From IMG/VR virus record IMGVR_UViG_3300046000_004086, positions 1 to 20,741 of that record: DNA of 20,741 bases; one strand, written 5' to 3'. The position numbers were made by a program, and so were the translations under genes. Of the stretch, positions 1 to 6,304 are shown piece after piece. The notes under the pieces were generated by a model. The model made no database searches and was not told where the DNA came from. It was given only the letters and a program-made list of their open reading frames with translations. Positions within the stretch are counted from its first letter, which is position 1. The number at the start of each line of letters is the position of its first letter. Origin of the DNA: a virus.

Positions 1-395
1 TCAAAGATTGAATCCCAATCAACGTTGTTTATGTGCAAAGGATGTTCTGGATCCCAACCTTGCAAATACTGTGCAAGTCCAGTTACCCACCGATTGATAG
101 GTTCTCTAAGTATCACAGCATACTGGGCATTTTGCAAGTGCTCAGACCATGTTGAAACATTAATATTATATTGTGTTGGAATGTCTTCGTAAAATTTTTG
201 TGTACGGTAGTTAAACAAATATCCTGGCGTATGATGTTTGGTCCAACTGCTGGCATTTTTAGGAATGTGAATGTAAATCAAACATCTTGATGGGTTATCT
301 TTTACAATGCAATAGCTTTGCCCATTCCCGGCCTGATTAGGTCCTGCTGGATCACCATCATCAACAAATTTAGGTCCTGTTGGTTTTTTAAACAT
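1..395 (-). CDS. Sulfotransferase-like protein, 3' end cut by window edge
   Basis: The reading frame is open from an ATG at 395 to the window edge, giving the first 131 residues of a longer protein. Residues 40-52 (IYIHIPKNASSWT) match the 5'-phosphosulfate-binding loop of PAPS-dependent sulfotransferases, and residues 94-105 (VILREPINRWVT) match their 3'-phosphate-binding motif (R-x-P-x-x-R). Such enzymes move sulfate from PAPS to a hydroxyl or amine, often on a glycan. The acceptor is unknown here and the C-terminal half is outside the window. The start lies one base after the clamp stop codon, so it is probably translated from the same transcript as the polymerase and clamp genes. No clear Shine-Dalgarno is visible, which suggests coupling. 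Family assignment is fairly sure, substrate is not. Confidence 0.8.
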   Translation of the reverse strand, partial: MFKKPTGPKFVDDGDPAGPNQAGNGQSYCIVKDNPSRCLIYIHIPKNASSWTKHHTPGYLFNYRTQKFYEDIPTQYNINVSTWSEHLQNAQYAVILREPINRWVTGLAQYLQGWDPEHPLHINNVDWDSIF

Positions 396-396
396 A

Positions 397-1119
397 TCAC
401 TTGCTTTGTGCTGGTAAGATATAATTGTAAACAGCAACACCCGAATCTACAGTAATTTTGGCAGCGCCATCATCACTGATGCGAATGGTCTTGTCTCCAG
501 TCAATGACAAAATACTCATGACTTGCTGAGCAGGCCACGACCAAGCACGTTTTAATTGTCCGTTTACGCCAGGGTGAAACACAAAGTTACCAGCGTGTGT
601 GCTATGATCACCAAAGAAAAACTTCAAGTCGCCGTTTTCAGTCTTGGCTTGGAAATGTGGTTCTTCGGCATTGGCCTGTGCTTGCATACGCAGGCGTTGT
701 ATGGCAGCCACAGTAGGCTCAAACTCAATGTGCCAGTTTACACCTTTGAACTTGGGTGTCTTGAGTTTCTCAGTCACAATAGCTTCGGCCATGAAACGAT
801 AGTTGTTTTGAAAATCGCCTGCGGCATTTTCAAATTTGATGCCATCAGGCTCGCCACCTGCTCGACGACTCAAGCTAAGTTTGGCATTTTCTTTGTACTC
901 CTGCAAGTTCAACAGAATTTTGATCTTGGCCAAGTTTGGCATGCCAAATGTGCCCACAAAGTCTGGATGTGGATTTTTAAATTCACCTTCCACAACCACG
1001 CTCATGTCTTCGGCAAGGCCTACAATTTGTGTGGCTTTGTCATCGCCCACAATCTTGATCAAATCAATGCATCCAAGATCATGTGTGTGTTGTACTAAGT
1101 CTAATAGATAATCTCTCAT
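397..1119 (-). CDS. 45: Sliding clamp, T4 gp45-like DNA polymerase processivity factor
   Basis: This 240-aa protein is close to the usual length of T4-type gp45 (about 228 aa) and has its overall pattern: an N-terminal alpha/beta repeat with LAEDMSVVVEG and KIKILLNLQEY strands, and a C-terminal repeat ending in GVAVYNYILP. The trimeric clamp encircles DNA, tethers gp43 polymerase and, in T4, also activates late transcription with gp33 and gp55. It sits in the polymerase transcription unit, 33 bases after the methyltransferase-like gene. An AGGAG Shine-Dalgarno (1128-1132) lies 8 bases before the ATG, so it has its own translation signal. In T4 the order is 45-44-62-regA-43; the clamp loader genes are not between polymerase and clamp here. 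Confidence 0.87.
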   Translation of the reverse strand: MRDYLLDLVQHTHDLGCIDLIKIVGDDKATQIVGLAEDMSVVVEGEFKNPHPDFVGTFGMPNLAKIKILLNLQEYKENAKLSLSRRAGGEPDGIKFENAAGDFQNNYRFMAEAIVTEKLKTPKFKGVNWHIEFEPTVAAIQRLRMQAQANAEEPHFQAKTENGDLKFFFGDHSTHAGNFVFHPGVNGQLKRAWSWPAQQVMSILSLTGDKTIRISDDGAAKITVDSGVAVYNYILPAQSK

Positions 1120-1152
1120 TTTGTATACTCCTAATGTTTAAGTTTAACAGGT

Positions 1153-2097
1153 TTATTTAGAATTTGCAACTATTCTGGCTAATGTTTGTCCGCCTCTAAG
1201 CGAATCTATTTCTCCGGGTTTTTGGAACTCAAACCATGCAACGTCGGCAGGGCCATTGTGACGATGCATGAGTTCAAACCCCAATGCTTCAGCATGTTCT
1301 TGAATCAACGATCCCGGAGTGTAGCACATGTAACTGCGCTCGGCCAATGCAACTCCGTGAGCACGATCACAATCGTTGTAGGTAAAAAACACCACTCCAC
1401 CAGGACGAAGTTTTTTCCATAGCTCGTCCAAATACTGACAGATCAATTCCAATGGTTTGTAATTGAAGTAATTGTAAGCAAAGCAATATCCAAACTGAGC
1501 ATCTGGCAACAGTGGAAGTATTGGTTTTCCTAGAATCTCTTCGGCTGTGTACAATCTTAACCTACGTCGATATTCTTCAGTAAATCCTTGACAGGCAGGT
1601 TCTAGCAATTCAAGATTGTTGTCAATCATGTACAATGGGTCCAATGGTACCAATTGCTCCACGTGTTGTTCCAGTGCTGGCCTAAAAATCAATCCAGGCA
1701 CACGCCAATCTGTGTAGCGTAAAATTCTACCTTGCAATAATTCGGCACTTTCAGGATCGCAACGTAGCTTGCGATTGAGAATGTGTTCAGTAGTGTCGTA
1801 ACACATTTCGTGCTGAAACAATCTCAAACTTTCACGCAAATATTCTGGATGTTGCGCTGCCATGGCGTCAATCACATGACTGCGTATAGCGTCAATGGTA
1901 TGATTGAATTGCTGGAAACTTTCATTAATTTTGTTACCGTTGGCAATAATGCCTTGTGTAAATTTGTTAAATTGCACATTGTGGTTGGCAATTTTGTGTA
2001 TCACAGCATCAAGTCTGTGACGGGCTTCTTGATGAATTTGCCCTAATTCAAATTCATCAATGTGGTTTAAGTAATCAACAAGTTCGCTCAGTTTCAT
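1153..2097 (-). CDS. SAM-dependent methyltransferase-like protein with helical N-terminus
   Basis: The 314-aa product starts at the ATG at 2097, which overlaps the polymerase stop as ATGA; a longer in-frame ATG at 2157 lies inside the polymerase gene and is unlikely. Residues 1-85 are mostly helical and polar, coiled-coil-like. Residues 132-240 resemble a class I methyltransferase: LDPLYMIDNN at 152-161 fits the strand ending in the acidic SAM-ribose ligand, and LDELWKKLRPGGVVFFTYND at 223-242 is a typical motif III to strand 5 region. The glycine-rich motif I is degenerate (GLIFRPALEQ, 135-144), so SAM binding may be altered. Substrate unknown. Its place between polymerase and clamp suggests co-expression with replication genes, not necessarily a role in replication. 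Confidence 0.65.
   Translation of the reverse strand: MKLSELVDYLNHIDEFELGQIHQEARHRLDAVIHKIANHNVQFNKFTQGIIANGNKINESFQQFNHTIDAIRSHVIDAMAAQHPEYLRESLRLFQHEMCYDTTEHILNRKLRCDPESAELLQGRILRYTDWRVPGLIFRPALEQHVEQLVPLDPLYMIDNNLELLEPACQGFTEEYRRRLRLYTAEEILGKPILPLLPDAQFGYCFAYNYFNYKPLELICQYLDELWKKLRPGGVVFFTYNDCDRAHGVALAERSYMCYTPGSLIQEHAEALGFELMHRHNGPADVAWFEFQKPGEIDSLRGGQTLARIVANSK
1154..1161 (-). promoter_or_regulatory. Possible late promoter before the clamp gene (one mismatch)
   Basis: On the minus strand this reads TCTAAATA, one mismatch from the T4 late octamer TATAAATA. It overlaps the stop codon of the upstream gene and would give a leader of about 30 bases before the clamp ATG. One-mismatch octamers are expected by chance in AT-rich gaps, so this is only a candidate. 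Confidence 0.3.
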
Positions 2098-4754
2098 TCG
2101 AATGAGAATAGTGATGTAAAAGTGTTTTCTGTGTTGGTAGCAGACGCAAGGTCCCAATCCAACACACCCAGCAAGTTGTCAATCTTTTGATCCACAACTG
2201 TTGCTTCCATTTCTGCGTCGTCAAACGGCAAGTCTTTGAACCATTGCGGCAGGTGCATCTCGTCTGTGGGATAGCCAATTGATGTCCACCCCAAAGCGTT
2301 TGATTTTAGTTTACACACAATGGTTTTCATCCCGTCTACAACCTGCATTGAGTAATTGTCTGAATGCATTTTACGCAAGTTATTCCAGTTTAGTGCGGCT
2401 CGCACATGTCCAGGCATGTTGGCACGACCCAGTCGTTCTTCTTCTTTGCCGTACTTGGTCAAGTTATTCACACGCTTGGGTGACCCTTTCTCCCAGCCTG
2501 GCCGCTCTTTAAACTCATACTTGAATTCTCTAATGCGTTCAATAATCTCATCTCGTTGCGTACCTGCTAGTACTTTATTTAGAATTTCTAACAGGAAGTC
2601 TTGAATTACTTTGGGCGTGTCACTGCGCTTCAAATCCAAGCCCATGGCCTTGGTCTTGCCAATCTTGCCGTCTACATCTAATCGCTTGCCTTCCAAGTCA
2701 ATGATGTTTACAGCATACCGCTTCTTGGTAATGAACAAACTGCGGTCAGCAACCAGTTCACGGCCTGCTTTGATCAATGCGCCCATGTCTCTAGGACAGT
2801 GGAATGCCTGTTCCATAAACGCCGGAAAGCTCTCGTTCACTTGATCAGCAATTGAGTCATACAGTTGTATGCAAGTTTCTTTTGACCATTCCATACGCCC
2901 TTCAGCAACTTCTTTTTCCAGGATAGGCCATGCAGAAAAATAGCATGAGTCTGTATCACCATAGATGATGGCCTTGCCTGTGTGATCATATTCGCCTGTG
3001 ATGCATTCGTTGATGTGAGCATCCATGTGCTTGGCAATTGATCTTCCGGCCAGTGTGGTGGACTGACCAATACGCTTGTCAAAGAATCTACAGCCTGGAT
3101 TCAAAATAGCGCCGTACAAGGAGTTAAGGTTAATCTTCTTGACCAACTGCCGCTTGTCCCAGAACGCAATCTCTTTGGGATCTTTGGTCTCTTTCTTCTT
3201 GGCCTGTAGTTCTTGGCGTTCACGATACCAACGCTCCAGCAGGCCGGGGATGATACCTTTCTTCTCGTAAGTGAGAATGGTGCCATTGGCAGTGAGGATC
3301 CAAGGCTGGTTGCTATCAAAGATCATGTGCCAGATTTCCATAGCCGAGTGTACACTCTCTTCGCCACCTTCCCAGTCAATGGTAATTTCTGTGCCACGTT
3401 GCTGTTCCATTACAGCAGTATATTCTAAACTGGCAAACAAACCTTCCCATGCAGCCGCAAAACTTTGTCCTTTGGCCATGTTGGCTTTGATCAAATGATC
3501 AGTCATGGTCTGCCGCAACTGGCCTACTACAGTTTCTGGGCCCATGTTCATGGCACGAATAGCTGATGGATATAGACTGTTGATGTCCACTGATCCAACC
3601 CACATGTGCAAGCCCTTTTTAGGGTATGCCACATACGCACCTGCGGCCTGTGTGTCATCGTCTGTAAGGCGTTGCTTGCGATTGGGCACAACCATGCCAC
3701 GCTCGTGTGCTTCGTTGATAATGGCCTGTTCAGTTACTGCCACAGCACCCATTGTGGTTTGTAGCAACACAGTATTGGCATGTGCCAGTTCATTTGCCAA
3801 ATCCAAGAAACGCAGTTTCTTGTCCAACTTGGCAATGATCATGGTGTCTTGGCGGTTGTACTCAATGAACTTCTTAAAGTGTTGGTTGTACAATTGATCC
3901 AGTGTGCCTTCAAACTGTGTTTTGCGTTCGCCCAGTTCGTATTCACCAATGGCATCCAAGCTGTATGAGTGTCGTTCTTCGTATGTGTACTTGCGATACA
4001 ACTGCATGTAATCCATATGCACACGACCAATCAAGTCATATGTTTGATTTTCTGCACCAAAGCGTTCAAACATCCTTTGCTTGGGAAACTGTCCCCACAA
4101 ACAAAAACGTCTAGTATCGTCCTTGCTGAGTATTCTTGTGGTACGATTTACTGTGTAAGGAATGTCATAGCCTTCTGAGTTCCAGCCTGTTAGCACATCT
4201 GCACCTTCGATCACATCCAAGAACATCTTGATCATATCTTCTTCACGTTCAAACAAGATGGTATTTTCAAACTCACTCACCAGTTCTTGTGCAGTGTCCC
4301 AGCTTAGATGTTTAGGCGGCACAGCTAATGTGATCATTTGATCCAGCCAATCCAAATATATAGATATTGCAGTGATGGGATTGAACGGATCTGCCACAGG
4401 CGAGAATCCACGCTCTTGGTCAAACGCAACTTCAATGTCAAAAAATGCTGTGTGTAATTCAGGAGCATCTTGATCTTTGTAGTTTTCTTCTAGGCATCTA
4501 AAGATGGGATTGATGTCAGATTCATACAACTGTTTGCCTGACTGGCTGCGAACTTCCTTGCGAAATTCTTTGTTGTTGCGCGATGAGAATCTATTTACAG
4601 GTGTGCCATAGATGCTCTGGAACTTGCCTCTAGGATCGTCGTAGTAGAAGATGTAGTTGGCAGGATATTCCCGGTAGACTCGTTCGCCATTGCGTCGTTC
4701 TACAACATGGATGCGATCGTGTTCACGATCAAAAAGTGCGTCAATATAACTCAT
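2094..4754 (-). CDS. 43: DNA polymerase, family B, T4 gp43-like
   Basis: The 886-aa protein (T4 gp43 is 898 aa) carries every diagnostic motif. Exonuclease: Exo I AFFDIEVAF (103-111; D106, E108), Exo II NSEGYD (192-197), Exo III YNRQD (299-303). Polymerase: motif A DINSLYPS (390-397, catalytic D390), motif B KKINLNSLYGA (539-549), motif C YGDTDS (598-603, D600 and D602). The extreme C-terminus, TFTSLFSFE, resembles the clamp-binding tail of T4-type polymerases and fits the gp45 gene in the same unit. It replicates phage DNA with 3'-5' proofreading. The start is supported by GGAG (4759-4762) just upstream of the ATG, and an exact late promoter octamer lies about 60 bases upstream. No frameshift, intein or split is seen. 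Confidence 0.97.
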   Translation of the reverse strand: MSYIDALFDREHDRIHVVERRNGERVYREYPANYIFYYDDPRGKFQSIYGTPVNRFSSRNNKEFRKEVRSQSGKQLYESDINPIFRCLEENYKDQDAPELHTAFFDIEVAFDQERGFSPVADPFNPITAISIYLDWLDQMITLAVPPKHLSWDTAQELVSEFENTILFEREEDMIKMFLDVIEGADVLTGWNSEGYDIPYTVNRTTRILSKDDTRRFCLWGQFPKQRMFERFGAENQTYDLIGRVHMDYMQLYRKYTYEERHSYSLDAIGEYELGERKTQFEGTLDQLYNQHFKKFIEYNRQDTMIIAKLDKKLRFLDLANELAHANTVLLQTTMGAVAVTEQAIINEAHERGMVVPNRKQRLTDDDTQAAGAYVAYPKKGLHMWVGSVDINSLYPSAIRAMNMGPETVVGQLRQTMTDHLIKANMAKGQSFAAAWEGLFASLEYTAVMEQQRGTEITIDWEGGEESVHSAMEIWHMIFDSNQPWILTANGTILTYEKKGIIPGLLERWYRERQELQAKKKETKDPKEIAFWDKRQLVKKINLNSLYGAILNPGCRFFDKRIGQSTTLAGRSIAKHMDAHINECITGEYDHTGKAIIYGDTDSCYFSAWPILEKEVAEGRMEWSKETCIQLYDSIADQVNESFPAFMEQAFHCPRDMGALIKAGRELVADRSLFITKKRYAVNIIDLEGKRLDVDGKIGKTKAMGLDLKRSDTPKVIQDFLLEILNKVLAGTQRDEIIERIREFKYEFKERPGWEKGSPKRVNNLTKYGKEEERLGRANMPGHVRAALNWNNLRKMHSDNYSMQVVDGMKTIVCKLKSNALGWTSIGYPTDEMHLPQWFKDLPFDDAEMEATVVDQKIDNLLGVLDWDLASATNTENTFTSLFSFE

Positions 4755-4790
4755 TGTTCTCCGTTTGTGGCCGGTAAGCCATGATTCATG

Positions 4791-4811
4791 CTCGTAACGA
4801 GAGCGACTCGC
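4791..4811 (-). repeat. Two adjacent short palindromes in the polymerase leader
   Basis: CTCGT-A-ACGAG (4791-4801) is a perfect 5-base inverted repeat and GCGA-C-TCGC (4803-4811) a perfect 4-base one, side by side between the late promoter and the polymerase start. T4 gp43 represses its own translation through a leader hairpin, so a regulatory role is conceivable, but these lie about 36 bases before the ATG and do not cover the ribosome binding site. Confidence 0.35.
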
Positions 4812-4814
4812 AGA

Positions 4815-4822
4815 TATTTATA
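4815..4822 (-). promoter_or_regulatory. T4-type late promoter TATAAATA upstream of DNA polymerase
   Basis: On the minus strand this is an exact TATAAATA, the octamer recognised in T4-like phages by gp55-bearing RNA polymerase with gp33 and the gp45 clamp. With T4 geometry (octamer at -13 to -6) the transcript would begin near 4809 and have a leader of about 55 bases. It lies in the 96-base gap between the amidinotransferase and polymerase genes, in the right orientation. Finding it ahead of a replication gene is slightly unexpected, since T4 polymerase is an early/middle gene. Confidence 0.65.
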
Positions 4823-4850
4823 TTAGACAGTGTGTTGATAGGAAATCTTA

Positions 4851-5915
4851 TCATGCTCGATTCAAGTCGTTTGTGATGCAGTGTATACCAGCGTCCCAAA
4901 AATAACGATGCCTAAACGGCGACACATGAACTTCGATACCGTGTCTAGCACAGGCCTGTTCAACTTGATCATTGTGACTGGACACCACAATGTTCTTTTG
5001 ATCAATCACAAGTATGTTAACATCAAACACAGTTTCGCTGGCATTGCCCACCCAAGACTCAAAGTAATGTTCAACCATGTGTACAAGATTAGGATCTGAT
5101 TCAAATCCTGGAATGTTCCAGCGTCCACGATTGTGTTTCATGCTGGCACGAAATTCCGCAGTGTCTGCATAGTCACTTGGCGGCAAGTAAACCACTTCCC
5201 ATCCAGGGAAGGTGTCTGCATAAGTTGGAACATCTCGTAGGCTAATAATCAACCCAGGTGTGACTGGACAATAGGTAGCATCTCCGTGGCCACCTGCATT
5301 CACAATGCGATTGCGTGTGCGAGGAAACAGTTGATTGACTTTGGCCAACAGTTGTGTTTGATCTTCATCATAGCTTTGAGTGGCAAAATACAAGTCTTGA
5401 CCAATGCGACTCACAAAGCATCCTGACACTACATCAAGATCAGTATGGCGTACTGTGTTGCCTTGCGATAACACATGCTCAATGACGTTTTGATAACAAC
5501 TCAATTTGGCACGATGTTGTGCAAGATCTCGCTGTTGAAATTCTAGCCAAGTCAGATCAGTTTGATTAGCGTATGCTCTTTGAGCATGCGAGCTGTTGGG
5601 CTGTTGCGGAACCCACAGTTCATCATGAATCATGATGAAGTAATCTCTTGGAGTTACAGGTGGTGACACCCAATGATCATGAATTTTCAAAGCACTGAGA
5701 TCCTCAGGCAGTTGAGGACGCAACACACGGATTCCGAACCGGCCATGCAATAGTGCAATAAGGGCTTGATAATCTTGTTCAGTTTCTTCTGCTAACGTTT
5801 GGAAACGTTGGCGTGTGTTACGATCTTGGATCCAATGGTAATAGTCCGGCGGGTACGTCATACCGACCACGCATACCTGTAATGGATCCCAGTGTTGAAA
5901 AACTTGATAGGTCAA
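4851..5915 (-). CDS. Amidinotransferase / arginine deiminase-fold enzyme
   Basis: The 354-aa product belongs by motif to the guanidino-group-modifying (GME) superfamily that includes glycine and inosamine amidinotransferases and arginine deiminase. Visible landmarks are PRDYF (89-93, the conserved PRD strand), GGHGDATYCP (208-217, with the catalytic GHxD at 209-212) and GIHCITND (343-350, with nucleophilic Cys346). All three catalytic regions are intact. Such enzymes transfer or hydrolyse the amidino group of arginine-like substrates through a Cys adduct; which substrate is used here cannot be read. The most complete start is TTG at 5915, overlapping the DsbA stop as TTGA, which implies translational coupling; no Shine-Dalgarno is visible. 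The first internal Met would remove the N-terminal strand. Confidence 0.82.
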   Translation of the reverse strand: MTYQVFQHWDPLQVCVVGMTYPPDYYHWIQDRNTRQRFQTLAEETEQDYQALIALLHGRFGIRVLRPQLPEDLSALKIHDHWVSPPVTPRDYFIMIHDELWVPQQPNSSHAQRAYANQTDLTWLEFQQRDLAQHRAKLSCYQNVIEHVLSQGNTVRHTDLDVVSGCFVSRIGQDLYFATQSYDEDQTQLLAKVNQLFPRTRNRIVNAGGHGDATYCPVTPGLIISLRDVPTYADTFPGWEVVYLPPSDYADTAEFRASMKHNRGRWNIPGFESDPNLVHMVEHYFESWVGNASETVFDVNILVIDQKNIVVSSHNDQVEQACARHGIEVHVSPFRHRYFWDAGIHCITNDLNRA

Positions 5916-6172
5916 AGAGTTTTACCAACTGTTTCTAAAATAGTTTCCAGGGTTTCGTGATCCTGTTTCTCTTTGCCAAACTCGGCCTTGTGTGCCAGCT
6001 TGATGGCCTTCTTGAGAATAGCAGGCTTGATTTCTAGCTCTTCGGCCACAGCCTTCACAGTGTCAGTAAGTCCGCCATTGAGAGTTTCAATCTCGTGAAG
6101 AACCTGCATGCCTTCGTTGATGATCTGAGTGAGTTTGAGTTTTTGCTCGCCGTTGAATGTTTTGCTGCTCAT
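5912..6172 (-). CDS. dsbA: DsbA-like double-stranded DNA-binding protein
   Basis: This 86-aa helical protein resembles T4 DsbA (89 aa) in size, charge pattern and layout: an N-terminal helix, a central 'INEGMQVLHEIETL' helix, then AEELEIKPAILKKAIKLAHK (about 48-67), which aligns with the 'DELGVDGKMFNRLLALYHK' part of T4 DsbA, and an acidic tail. T4 DsbA binds dsDNA near late promoters and modulates late transcription. The start has the best ribosome binding site in the window, AGGAGG (complement of 6177-6182), and lies just below a near-consensus sigma70 promoter. The next gene overlaps it by four bases. Identification rests on short-protein similarity from memory, so it is likely but not certain. 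Confidence 0.62.
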   Translation of the reverse strand: MSSKTFNGEQKLKLTQIINEGMQVLHEIETLNGGLTDTVKAVAEELEIKPAILKKAIKLAHKAEFGKEKQDHETLETILETVGKTL

Positions 6173-6190
6173 AGAGCCTCCTAAAACAAT

Positions 6191-6219
6191 ATTATATAGA
6201 TTTATTTAAAGAAAGTCAA
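6191..6219 (-). promoter_or_regulatory. Near-consensus sigma70 promoter for dsbA and amidinotransferase
   Basis: On the minus strand the sequence reads TTGACT (6214-6219), a 17-base spacer, then a perfect TATAAT (6191-6196). This is one mismatch from the bacterial housekeeping consensus with ideal spacing, placed about 20 bases before an AGGAGG ribosome binding site. It would be read by unmodified host RNA polymerase, which suggests early expression of the DsbA-amidinotransferase pair. Confidence 0.75.
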
Positions 6220-6237
6220 TGTATGGTTGCTCGTTTT

Positions 6238-6304
6238 GGATCATTGGGTAGCGAATCCAATGACCCGGGCAGCAGCCGCCCACTCGGTCCTAAGGCCAGA
6301 GTTC
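6238..6304. other. GC-rich structured intergenic stretch with two hairpins
   Basis: Between the end of the 514-aa gene (6305) and the promoter at 6191-6219 lies a patch with two stem-loops. The first has arms 6238-6247 and 6257-6266 (GGATCATTGG / CCAATGACCC), ten pairs with one A-C position that becomes G-U in minus-strand RNA, and a nine-base loop. The second has GGGC / GCCC arms (6267-6270, 6278-6281). Neither is followed by a T-run on either strand, so a classic rho-independent terminator is not supported. It could be a processing site, a protein-binding site or a small structured RNA. Confidence 0.45.

Noticed and set aside
556-1098. A 180-aa plus-strand frame opposite the clamp gene
   Set aside because: It is the complement of a clear gp45 gene, has no recognisable domain and no ribosome binding site; similar plus-strand frames across the polymerase and lysin-type genes were rejected for the same reason.
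2098-2157. Longer start (2157) for the methyltransferase-like gene
   Set aside because: The extra 20 residues come from polymerase coding sequence in another frame; the ATGA junction at 2094-2097 is the natural start.
6238-6266. Rho-independent terminator for the 514-aa gene
   Set aside because: The stem is good, but neither strand has a run of T after it.
6225-6304. A possible tRNA in the structured gap
   Set aside because: One arm resembles a T-stem with TTCG and a following CCA, but the loop lacks the conserved A58, the closing pair is A-C, and no matching acceptor, D or anticodon stem could be laid out on either strand.
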